Shown here in pieces: positions 1 to 5,676 of a DNA stretch of 5,678 nucleotides. The position numbers and the translations under genes were made by a program. The notes beneath the pieces are model-generated. The model was not told the origin of the DNA. It saw only the letters and a program-made list of their open reading frames with translations, and searched no databases. The number at the start of each line of letters is the position of its first letter. Positions within the stretch are counted from its first letter, which is position 1. This DNA is from Limnovirga sp038203525 (GTDB lineage Bacteria > Bacteroidota > Bacteroidia > Chitinophagales > Chitinophagaceae), in assembly GCA_038203525.1 (NCBI GenBank), contig JBBRDW010000180.1:1-5678 (forward strand), in the 5' to 3' direction.

Positions 1-30
1 TCGAATTCCCAACTGTATAAGTGTACTACC

Positions 31-61
31 ACCGCCTGGAGCGCATATGCGTCAAGCTAAG
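31..61 (+). repeat. Partial copy of modular repeat family F1 (tail a)
   Basis: The stretch reads gcctggagcgcat, then atgcgtcaagctaag. It matches the end of the complete copy at 2922-2999 (ggcgcattggcatcaagctaag), sharing gcgcat and tcaagctaag. Only the last part of the middle module and the tail called 'a' are present; the head is missing. Similarity was judged by eye. Confidence 0.5.
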
Positions 62-105
62 GAATACATTTATTGACCCAACAGCATTGCTACTATTGAG
101 TTTCC

Positions 106-125
106 GTTGCGTCGCACTCTTGTAC
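106..125 (+). repeat. Partial copy of repeat family F1 (tail b)
   Basis: The 20 bases gttgcgtcgcactcttgtac recur without a mismatch at 5280-5299, downstream of the symporter. A diverged inverted version lies at 3430-3450. This is the tail called 'b' of the modular repeat. The bases after 125 (ttttggttctc) no longer follow the other copies. Confidence 0.75.
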
Positions 126-292
126 TTTTGGTTCTCTTTGCGACTTTCAGAACTCAGTTGCTTTTTTTCCTTGCAAATGAAACCGAAGATTATTCGGCAA
201 CGCATTAATATTTAAAACTATTTACTAAATCCTTATTGCAAGACAACCTAAAACCATTACTGGCAAACACTTTCAGCGATTTTTATCAAAAA

Positions 293-371
293 TTGGCTTA
301 ACGCATAAGCGCCTAGTGCGGGGCAAGCTGCAGGCGACGATGCTATAAAAAATCTTCAGCCGGGCTCAAAA
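293..371 (-). repeat. Complete copy of repeat family F1 (head + middle + tail a)
   Basis: Read on the minus strand, this 79-base copy begins ttttgagcccggc and continues through tgcagcttgccccgc to cgcttatgcgttaagcc. It aligns over its full length with the 78-base copy at 2922-2999 with one 2-base gap; about 37 of the 50 bases at the tail end are identical, including the block gcggggcaagctgca. Its head lies about 10 bases past the ATPase stop codon. Confidence 0.75.
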
Positions 372-380
372 AAATGGCTG
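347..380 (-). terminator. Possible terminator of the copper ATPase gene
   Basis: Immediately after the ATPase stop codon the minus strand reads CAGCC, a 14-base loop, GGCTG, then AAGA and six T. The stem is only 5 bp, and the U tract starts 4 bases after it, so this is a weak candidate. Part of the structure is supplied by the head of the repeat at 293-371. Confidence 0.3.
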
Positions 381-2786
381 TTATTTTAGCTTCATACGCC
401 ATGCCGAAAAATTGGTAAACCCGAAAGTTATGAGCACAATACTAATGCTGCTGCAGGGCATAAGAATTGCAGCGATCATGGGCGAAAGAGCGCCGGTTAC
501 TGCAAAGTAAATACCGATAATATTGTAGAGCATAGAGATTACAAATGCAGCGAGTACGATTTTTTTATTGGCCTGGCATAAGCCTATAAATGTATGCAGC
601 CATGTGAGTGAGCTTGCTTCGAGAATGGCATCGCTGGCGGGTGTAAAATTGTTGGTGTCCTCTGTAATGGCAATGCCGGCATCGGCCTGTTTTAATGCGC
701 CGGCATCGTTTAATCCATCGCCAACCATGATTATTTTTTTGCCCTGTTGCTGCAGCCTTTTTATAAACTGGAGTTTATCTTCCGGCATCTGGTGAAAACG
801 TATATCGGCCTCATCGCCCATCAGGCTTCTGAGATTATTTCTTTCTCCGTCATTATCGCCGCTAAGCACTATAAGCTGATAATTTTTATTGAGTTTTTTT
901 ATGAGTGCGCCGAGGTTGTTGCGATAGTGATTTTGAAAGGTAAATCTTCCCAGCATGCTGCCCTCAAGCGAAACGTAAACGGCCGTTTCAAAATTGAGCA
1001 GTAAGTGTTTGGCATTTGTAATGTAGCGAAGTGAACCCAGCGCAATAAGGTCATCTGCTACCAGGCCTTCAATACCCTTACCCGTAATTTCTTTAAATGC
1101 GGTTACCTGTAAATTATTTCCATGTCCGGCCCAGTTGGCAATAGCCCTGCTCATCGGGTGCGATGATTGCCTGGCCAGTGCCCCGATCTTCATCTTCAGC
1201 TGTTTGTCCAGGGGCCGGCCATCGTAAGAAATTTCGGGATAATTGCCTGTGGTAAGGGTGCCGGTTTTATCAAAAACAATGGTATCAGCAGTGGCCAATT
1301 CCTCAATAGTTTGCGCATTGCGCAGATAAAATTTATTGCGGCTGAGTACGCGCAACACATTGCCATTAGTAAATGTATTGCTGAGCAATAATGCACAGGG
1401 ACAGGCAACAATCAGCACGGCGGTAACAGCATTCCACATTACGGTCGAATCATGATTGAACCAGTAGATGCCTGTAAAAGTGGATATGGATAAAACCATC
1501 CAGGTGAAGTAACGGCTGAGCAGGTGTACGAATGATTTTTCGTTGTACTGTTTATCTTTTTTCAGTTCATCTTTATTCCATAAACCTGTTAGATAACTTT
1601 GAGATACTTCTTTAATTACCAGTATTTCTATACTGCCGCCAACCTGCTTGCCACCTGCATACACTATTTCACCTATTTCTTTTGGTACGGGTACACTTTC
1701 GCCGGTTACAAAGCTGTAATCTATTAATGATTTGCCACGTGTAATTATGCCGTCAGCGGGTATCAGTTCTTCGTTATGAATTAGCAGTGTATCATTTAGC
1801 TGAATAGCTGGCAATGCTATTGATTCTTCTTCGTTTTGTTTGTTGATCCTGGTTACTGCAATTGGGAAATACGAAGTAAAATCACGTTCGAAACTTAGCT
1901 GCTCATAGGTTTTATTTTGCAGCACCCTACCCACCAGCATAAAGAAAACTATGCCTGACATACTATCGAGATAACCGTTGCCTGTTGCCGAAAAAATCTC
2001 GTAAAGGCTTCTTATAAAAGTTACAAATATGGCCAGTACAATAGGCGCATCAATATTTAAAAAACCATGTTTTAAACTCTTCCAGGCGCTGTTATAAAAT
2101 TCTGTAGCGCTGTAAAAAAATACCGGCAAACTCAGCATAACACTAATGGTGCGAAACACGGTTTGCAGTGACTGCTCATTGCTGCTTAGGCCAAAATAAT
2201 CTGGGAAACTCAGCATCATAATATTGGCAAAGCAAAAGCCGGCAACGCCTAATTTATAAGTTTTAGATTTGTCCACAAAAGTCTTGCGGCCCGATAGATT
2301 ATTTAGACTGATGTGTGGCTCATAGCCAATGCTGGTAAGCAGTTCAGCCACTTTGCGCAGCGACGATTTTTTATGATCAAAAACGATAGCAGCTTCTTTC
2401 TTTGCGAAGTTTACCTTGCTCGTTATTATTCCCTCATCGAGGCGGTGAAGGTTTTCCAGCAGCCATAAGCAACTGCTGCAATGCATTTGCGGCAGATAAA
2501 AAGTTATATGCGTTTGCGTAAGGTCTTTAAAAGAAATAAGCGGTTGTGCAATGCACGCTTCGTCCAGAAATGCAAACTTGTTTTCACGCACTTTTACCTT
2601 GCGGCTTAGGCCGGGGTTTTGCGAGATACTGTAGTAATCGCATAGCCCGTTTTGGTTTAAAATTTCATAAACCATTTTGCATCCATCGCAGCAAAAACTT
2701 TTCTCTTTCATTTGCACGGAATGCCTGCCGCAATCATCGCCACAATGAAAACATTTAACAGATTTCTTTGTATCCTCGGCCTGCAT
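381..2786 (-). CDS. ccoI: Copper-translocating P1B-type ATPase, CcoI/FixI type
   Basis: This 801-residue inner-membrane ATPase probably moves Cu+ out of the cytoplasm for assembly of the copper centre of cbb3 cytochrome oxidase. Visible in order: a cysteine-rich N-terminal domain (C12, C15, C19, then C32, C33, C36); a heavy-metal-binding domain with CxxC at 103-106; four membrane segments near 176-197, 207-227, 245-263 and 274-289; the actuator motif TGES at 361-364; two more segments around the CPC metal site at 462-464; the phosphorylation motif DKTGT with D506; the HP pair at 543-544; GDGLND at 689-694; and two final segments. Y754-N755 and M776-x-x-S-S complete the pattern known for Cu+-specific pumps. 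The length is usual for Bacteroidota CcoI. The ATG at 2786 precedes a full cysteine domain and has no strong Shine-Dalgarno, as is common in this phylum. No ccoS or ccoNOP genes are visible nearby. A general copper-export role (CopA-like) is the alternative; the N-terminal domain favours CcoI. Confidence 0.93.
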   Translation of the reverse strand: MQAEDTKKSVKCFHCGDDCGRHSVQMKEKSFCCDGCKMVYEILNQNGLCDYYSISQNPGLSRKVKVRENKFAFLDEACIAQPLISFKDLTQTHITFYLPQMHCSSCLWLLENLHRLDEGIITSKVNFAKKEAAIVFDHKKSSLRKVAELLTSIGYEPHISLNNLSGRKTFVDKSKTYKLGVAGFCFANIMMLSFPDYFGLSSNEQSLQTVFRTISVMLSLPVFFYSATEFYNSAWKSLKHGFLNIDAPIVLAIFVTFIRSLYEIFSATGNGYLDSMSGIVFFMLVGRVLQNKTYEQLSFERDFTSYFPIAVTRINKQNEEESIALPAIQLNDTLLIHNEELIPADGIITRGKSLIDYSFVTGESVPVPKEIGEIVYAGGKQVGGSIEILVIKEVSQSYLTGLWNKDELKKDKQYNEKSFVHLLSRYFTWMVLSISTFTGIYWFNHDSTVMWNAVTAVLIVACPCALLLSNTFTNGNVLRVLSRNKFYLRNAQTIEELATADTIVFDKTGTLTTGNYPEISYDGRPLDKQLKMKIGALARQSSHPMSRAIANWAGHGNNLQVTAFKEITGKGIEGLVADDLIALGSLRYITNAKHLLLNFETAVYVSLEGSMLGRFTFQNHYRNNLGALIKKLNKNYQLIVLSGDNDGERNNLRSLMGDEADIRFHQMPEDKLQFIKRLQQQGKKIIMVGDGLNDAGALKQADAGIAITEDTNNFTPASDAILEASSLTWLHTFIGLCQANKKIVLAAFVISMLYNIIGIYFAVTGALSPMIAAILMPCSSISIVLITFGFTNFSAWRMKLK

Positions 2787-2850
2787 ATTGTTCGTGGTTT
2801 TTGAAGAATAGAAAACTTAAAATGATTTATTGCTTACAGGCAAAAACTGC

Positions 2851-2884
2851 ATTTGCTGTACACAAATAATTTATTACAAAATTA
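2851..2884 (-). promoter_or_regulatory. Possible promoter/operator of the copper ATPase gene
   Basis: On the minus strand, TAATTTTG (2884-2877) fits the Bacteroidota -7 pattern TAnnTTTG, but I see no matching -33 TTTG at the right distance. Just downstream, 2851-2867 is an inverted repeat with arms ATTTG and CAAAT around 7 bases, about 65 bases before the start codon. It could be an operator, but it is not a good FNR box (TTGAT-N4-ATCAA). Both calls are weak. Confidence 0.22.
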
Positions 2885-2921
2885 TCCCAGACAAAAAAGC
2901 GAATAAATGATTTTCGTCATG

Positions 2922-2999
2922 TTTTGAGCCGGGCATAAGTTCTTTGGGCATCGCTTGTTGCAGCTTGCCCCGCCCCAGGCGCATTGGCATCAAGCTAAG
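2922..2999 (+). repeat. Complete copy of repeat family F1 (head + middle + tail a)
   Basis: The copy starts tttgagccgggc, passes through gggcatcg and gttgcagcttgccccgcccc, and ends ggcgcattggcatcaagctaag. It is the clearest reference copy in the window. The hexamer agcttg at 2962-2967 can pair with caagct at 2991-2996, enclosing a G/C-rich core, so RNA from either strand could fold here. The copy at 293-371 has the same layout in the opposite orientation. Confidence 0.75.
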
Positions 3000-3281
3000 T
3001 TTGAAACGAAATAGCCAGAACATAGATGTAGAAATGGTTTCAGAGGTTTTTTGCTTCTGAATCTTTTTGCGCCAGCTGCGTAACCTGTTGGTAGAAAATT
3101 TCATACAAACCATCCTTGCTCCAGCGGGGCAACCTTATAATCCTGCAAATTATGTAAATCATCAGGCTGCCCACTGGGACAGATTTTGTTTTGCACATTG
3201 ATTAAGCTACAAACAGGTTAAGCCGCTGGCGTATAAGTGAGGCATTTGAATGTTATTAAATGAAAATTAGTTTGAAGCCAA

Positions 3282-3320
3282 TGCGCCCAAGGCAGTGGTC
3301 GCACGCTTGTGGGTTCCGTA
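3282..3320 (+). repeat. Partial copy of repeat family F1 (middle end + tail b)
   Basis: The stretch cgcccaaggcagtg followed by gtcgcacgcttg matches the inverted copy at 3430-3467 (read on the minus strand: cgccccaagcggct, then gtcgcactcttg). The 12-base cores at 3298-3309 and 3439-3450 differ at one position. The two copies therefore form imperfect inverted repeats around 3321-3429. After 3309 the match weakens. Confidence 0.5.
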
Positions 3321-3334
3321 CAGGAATGAAAAGT

Positions 3335-3355
3335 GAGCAACGAGCAGCGAACAAT
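3335..3355 (+). repeat. Three-unit heptamer tandem repeat
   Basis: Three adjacent 7-base units read gagcaac, gagcagc, gaacaat. The array is short and degenerate, and lies between the inverted repeat copies at 3282-3320 and 3430-3514. Confidence 0.45.
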
Positions 3356-3370
3356 AAAGTTTAAGACTCC

Positions 3371-3417
3371 TTGCCTATTGCCTCGTTGCCTTATTGCCTT
3401 GTTGCCTCTTTGCCTCG
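3371..3417 (+). repeat. Six-unit octamer tandem repeat (TTGCCTNN)
   Basis: Six units, one of 7 and five of 8 bases, all start ttgcct: ttgccta, ttgcctcg, ttgcctta, ttgccttg, ttgcctct, ttgcctcg. Two decayed units (ttcccta, ttcttcc) follow to 3431. The first six bases are invariant while the last two vary, so this is not a simple homogeneous satellite. It sits inside the inverted repeat pair upstream of the symporter gene. Confidence 0.75.
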
Positions 3418-3429
3418 TTCCCTATTCTT

Positions 3430-3514
3430 CCGTACGTTCAAGAGTGCGACAGCCGCTTGGGGCGTGGCAAGCTGCAACAGAAGCCTTACAGTATTACCTC
3501 AGCCCGGCTCAAAA
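3430..3514 (-). repeat. Copy of repeat family F1 (head + middle + tail b)
   Basis: Read on the minus strand, it begins ttttgagccgggctgagg, continues gttgcagcttgccacgcccc and aagcggct, and ends gtcgcactcttgaacgtacgg. It joins the head and middle of the 2922-2999 copy to the tail seen at 106-125 and 5280-5308, which shows that tails a and b belong to one family. Its head end lies about 80 bases upstream of the symporter start. Confidence 0.7.
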
Positions 3515-3541
3515 TAACAGCATTAAAAATTTCGGAGACCG

Positions 3542-3559
3542 TATAATAATTTGATTATT
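3542..3559 (+). promoter_or_regulatory. Candidate promoter and overlapping palindrome of the symporter gene
   Basis: TATAAT at 3542-3547 could be a -10 box, and the nearby TAATTTG resembles the Bacteroidota -7 element with one spacer base missing. No convincing -35 or -33 box is seen. Overlapping it is a perfect-arm inverted repeat, aataat-ttg-attatt (3545-3559), a possible operator, though such A/T-rich palindromes arise easily by chance. Confidence 0.3.
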
Positions 3560-3583
3560 TTCAGGTATCCTAATTCCATAACC

Positions 3584-3587
3584 AGGA
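3584..3587 (+). promoter_or_regulatory. Ribosome-binding site of the symporter gene
   Basis: AGGA lies 7 bases before the ATG at 3595. It supports that start, which also gives a protein matching the length of the Vibrio homologue. Confidence 0.5.
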
Positions 3588-3594
3588 TTGCCAC

Positions 3595-5226
3595 ATGAAC
3601 CATTTGCACACTGCTGATTACATTGTATTTCTTATTTATTTTATTGTAGTTGTGGGGTATGGTTACAGCGTGTACCATAGAAAAAAGGCGAAGCAGATGG
3701 ACTCAAAAGATTTCTTTCTGGCCGAGGGTTCGCTTACCTGGTGGGCTATTGGCGCATCGTTGATTGCATCGAATATTTCGGCCGAACATTTTATTGGTAT
3801 GTCGGGCTCGGGCTTTGCATTGGGGCTGGCCATTTCTACTTACGAGTGGATGTCTGCAGCTACCTTAATTCTTGTGGCGGTATTTATTATCCCTGTTTAC
3901 CTCAAGAATAAAATTTATACCATGCCGCAGTTTTTATCGATGCGGTATAACGATACGGTGAGCACCATCATGGCCATTTTCTGGTTGCTGGTGTATGTGT
4001 TTGTAAATCTTACATCTATTATTTACCTCGGTGCGCTGGCCATTAATTCTTTATCGGGAATAAGCTTTGAATGGTGCATGATTGGGCTTGGCGTATTCTC
4101 GATTTTTGTTACCCTCGGCGGCATGAAAGTGATTGGCTATACAGATGTTATTCAAGTGATCGTATTGGTTTTGGGCGGGCTGGTAACCACTTATCTCGCT
4201 TTAAATTTACTCTCCAATCATTTTGGTTACGGCAATGATATTTTTAAAGCCTTTAGTATTCTGCGCGAAAAAGCCCCATCGCATTTTCACATGATCTTCG
4301 ACGAAAGCAATCCTTACTACAAAGATCTACCGGGCATTTCTGTTCTCATTGGCGGCATGCTGGTCAACAACCTGGCTTATTGGGGCTGCAACCAATACAT
4401 TGTACAACGTGCACTGGGAGCGGATTTAAAGACAGCCCGTTCCGGAATTTTATTCGCCGCATTTTTAAAATTATTGATCCCCGTTATTGTAGTGCTGCCC
4501 GGTATTACCATGTTTGTAATGCATCAGAATGGCATGTTTCTAAAGGAGCTGCTCGATGTACACGGCGTTTTAAAACCCGACCAGAGTTACCCAACATTAA
4601 TGAACCTTTTGCCCGATGGGTTGAAAGGCCTTGCATTCGCTGCATTAACCGCAGCCATTGTTGCATCGCTTGCGGGTAAGGCCAACAGTATTTCCACCAT
4701 TTTCTCGCTCGATATTTACAGGAAATATTTTAAGAAAGATGCATCTGAAAAACAGCTTGTTTTTACCGGAAGGTTTGCGGTGGTAACGGCAATGATACTC
4801 GCCATGCTGGTGGCACCTGCTTTAAAAAACCTCGACCAGGCTTACCAGTTTATACAGGAATATGTTGGTTTTATTTCGCCCGGTGTGCTGGCCATTTTTC
4901 TGCTCGGCTTTTTCTGGAAACGTGCCAATGCCAATGCAGCAATAGCCGCAGCGCTGCTTACCATTCCGCTTTCAACGGTGCTAAAATTTCTTCCCGTTTG
5001 GACCAATGGAGCCTTTCCAGATTTTGCATTTCTCGACCGCATGAGTATTGTTTTTATAACATCGGTATTGCTGATGATCGTTATCAGCCTTGCAGACCCA
5101 GCTACAAAAAATAATCCTAAAGGCCTGGAGATTGATGTAAAATCGTTTCGCACTTCGCCCGGGTTTGTTGTGGGGTCTATAATTATTATCGGCATTCTCT
5201 CTGCCTTGTACACAGTGTTCTGGTAA
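3595..5226 (+). CDS. Sodium/sugar symporter of the SSS family, vSGLT-like
   Basis: This 543-residue inner-membrane protein probably couples Na+ entry to sugar uptake. From memory it closely resembles Vibrio parahaemolyticus vSGLT (also about 543 residues), sharing blocks such as GASLIA-NISAE-FIGMSGSG (53-73), YEWMSA (83-88), IYTMPQF (107-113), YWG-NQYI-QR (262-272), FAAFLKL (287-293) and IQEY (420-423). About 14 hydrophobic segments are visible, the usual LeuT-fold count with a periplasmic N-terminus. By this alignment the sugar-site residues are N60, E84, S87, N259, K292 and Q421, with gate tyrosine Y262. H65 replaces vSGLT Q69; human SGLT1 also has histidine there. In the sodium site A58, I61, A354 and S358 are kept, but the first of the two serines is alanine (A357). 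The sugar (glucose/galactose or another) cannot be fixed, and no hydrolase or kinase gene is adjacent. It starts a transcript divergent from the copper ATPase. Confidence 0.93.
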   Translation: MNHLHTADYIVFLIYFIVVVGYGYSVYHRKKAKQMDSKDFFLAEGSLTWWAIGASLIASNISAEHFIGMSGSGFALGLAISTYEWMSAATLILVAVFIIPVYLKNKIYTMPQFLSMRYNDTVSTIMAIFWLLVYVFVNLTSIIYLGALAINSLSGISFEWCMIGLGVFSIFVTLGGMKVIGYTDVIQVIVLVLGGLVTTYLALNLLSNHFGYGNDIFKAFSILREKAPSHFHMIFDESNPYYKDLPGISVLIGGMLVNNLAYWGCNQYIVQRALGADLKTARSGILFAAFLKLLIPVIVVLPGITMFVMHQNGMFLKELLDVHGVLKPDQSYPTLMNLLPDGLKGLAFAALTAAIVASLAGKANSISTIFSLDIYRKYFKKDASEKQLVFTGRFAVVTAMILAMLVAPALKNLDQAYQFIQEYVGFISPGVLAIFLLGFFWKRANANAAIAAALLTIPLSTVLKFLPVWTNGAFPDFAFLDRMSIVFITSVLLMIVISLADPATKNNPKGLEIDVKSFRTSPGFVVGSIIIIGILSALYTVFW

Positions 5227-5244
5227 GGATTTTCCTGAAATTTT

Positions 5245-5308
5245 TTTTGGGCCCGGCAAATCTTTTCATGGCATCGGCGGTTGCGTCGCACTCTTGTACG
5301 TTCGGAAC
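5245..5308 (+). repeat. Copy of repeat family F1 (head + tail b), after the symporter
   Basis: It starts ttttgggcccggcaaatc, passes through ggcatcgg, and continues gttgcgtcgcactcttgtac then gttcggaac. The head matches the copies at 293-371 and 2922-2999; the tail repeats 106-125 exactly over 20 bases. The middle module present at 3430-3514 is missing. The run of eight T at 5241-5248 feeds into the head, and the symporter stop codon lies only about 19 bases upstream. Confidence 0.7.
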
Positions 5309-5386
5309 TTTTATTGAGCTTTTATTGCAGCGAAGATTAGCGGGTAACATTGAAAACAGCAAGAAGATTTGTTTGTTAGCATTGCT

Positions 5387-5410
5387 AAGGTTCGTGTCTC
5401 CACGAACCTT
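5387..5410 (+). repeat. REP-like hairpin unit 1
   Basis: A perfect 10-bp stem, aaggttcgtg with cacgaacctt, closes on the tetraloop tctc. No T tract follows, so it is unlikely to be a simple terminator. The module recurs inverted at 5425-5448 and as an inverted half at 5472-5481. A smaller hairpin (ttagc-att-gctaa, 5376-5388) abuts and overlaps its left arm by two bases. Confidence 0.7.
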
Positions 5411-5424
5411 TATCACGTTATGTT

Positions 5425-5448
5425 CCGATGCGTGGAGACACGCACCGG
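5425..5448 (-). repeat. REP-like hairpin unit 2, inverted
   Basis: Read on the minus strand this is ccggtgcgtg, loop tctc, cacgcatcgg. It is a variant of unit 1 with a 10-bp stem that includes one G-U pair (an A-C mismatch on the plus strand). The 12-base core at 5431-5442 is the exact reverse complement of 5393-5404, so the two units can form two small hairpins with complementary loops or one larger hairpin. The half-unit gacacgaacc at 5472-5481 can also pair with 5389-5398. Confidence 0.65.
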
Positions 5449-5530
5449 GGCATCTTTTATTTTATTTTGCGGACACGAACCAAAGGAGAGTAAGCCGACA
5501 ACATCAGCGCAACTTTTATTATGGCAGAAT

Positions 5531-5570
5531 AAAAAGAAAAAATCCCCGGCAGGACTACCAGAGATTTTTT
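5531..5570 (-). terminator. Intrinsic terminator of the gene entering from the right
   Basis: On the minus strand, AAAAAATCTCTGG pairs with CCGGGGATTTTTT as a 13-bp stem with an 8-base loop (TAGTCCTG), followed by C and five more T. Two of the pairs are G-U in minus-strand RNA but A-C mismatches in plus-strand RNA, so the structure is built for minus-strand transcripts. It starts 13 bases after the stop codon at 5584. It may act weakly on the convergent symporter transcript. Confidence 0.7.
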
Positions 5571-5583
5571 TCAACCCTAAACA

Positions 5584-5676
5584 TTAAAAAACCACCAGTA
5601 TAAAAATAAACACTAACGCAATACAAATGCTTAGTTGTTTAAATTTTATTCTTAGAAATTGGGCTGGTATTAAGCC
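5584..5676 (-). CDS. C-terminal end of an unidentified gene, cut by the window edge
   Basis: Thirty codons are open from the right edge to a TAA at 5586-5584. The visible peptide reads GLIPAQFLRIKFKQ, then LSICIALVFIFILVVF to the end. It finishes with a basic stretch followed by about 16 hydrophobic residues, which looks like a C-terminal membrane anchor or the last segment of a membrane protein. The other two minus-strand frames close within 13 codons. A strand-specific terminator 13 bases beyond the stop supports a real gene ending here, converging on the symporter. The family cannot be told from so short a piece, and a chance open frame of this length is possible. Confidence 0.5.
   Translation of the reverse strand, partial: GLIPAQFLRIKFKQLSICIALVFIFILVVF

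Larger units (their letters stand above)
1..380. other. Gene-poor left flank
   Basis: No convincing gene is visible in these 380 bases. The frames open at the left edge close within about 25 codons on the plus strand, and short open frames on both strands run through repeat sequence. In particular, no ccoS-like small membrane protein gene follows the ATPase gene on the minus strand. The region holds three repeat pieces (31-61, 106-125, 293-371) and a small inverted repeat at 183-197 (ccgaa, five bases, ttcgg) with no obvious role. Confidence 0.6.
2787..3594. other. 808-base divergent intergenic region rich in repeats
   Basis: This spacer separates the start codons of the two complete genes. 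It contains the candidate ATPase promoter (about 2850-2885), a complete repeat copy (2922-2999), a small minus-strand open frame of doubtful status (3040-3198, 52 codons), an A/T-rich stretch at 3133-3163 that looks like degenerate interspersed sequence, a pair of inverted repeat copies (3282-3320 and 3430-3514) flanking two short-period tandem repeats, and the symporter promoter (about 3540-3590). Longer open frames crossing it (minus 2874-3113, plus 3333-3554) are made largely of repeat sequence and show no recognisable protein features. Confidence 0.6.

Noticed and set aside
21..215. 64-codon plus-strand open frame
   Set aside because: It crosses two repeat pieces (31-61 and 106-125), has no ribosome-binding site, and its product shows no recognisable domain.
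19..225. Minus-strand open frame of about 59 codons beginning MRCRIIFGF, after the ATPase gene
   Set aside because: I considered it as a ccoS candidate. It lacks the N-terminal membrane helix and the acidic C-terminus of CcoS, and it runs through repeat sequence.
2874..3113. 79-codon minus-strand open frame upstream of the ATPase
   Set aside because: A third of it is the repeat copy at 2922-2999 and it overlaps the ATPase promoter region. A different frame looks at least as protein-like.
3371..3431. CRISPR array
   Set aside because: The units are 7-8 bases with no spacers of 25-40 bases; this is a short tandem repeat.
3333..3554. 73-codon plus-strand open frame before the symporter
   Set aside because: It is built from the two tandem arrays and the repeat copy at 3430-3514, so its low-complexity product reflects repeats rather than a gene.
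5226..5248. Terminator directly after the symporter stop (agga-ttt-tcct followed by eight T)
   Set aside because: The stem is only 4 bp and the T run starts four bases later; too weak to call, though termination in this T run is possible.
4842..5291. 149-codon minus-strand open frame antisense to the symporter
   Set aside because: It is a shadow of the symporter coding sequence, whose plus-strand frame has strong family motifs throughout.
5247..5603. 118-codon plus-strand open frame after the symporter
   Set aside because: It starts inside a repeat copy, passes through the REP-like hairpins and the minus-strand terminator, and overlaps the convergent gene end. No protein features are visible.
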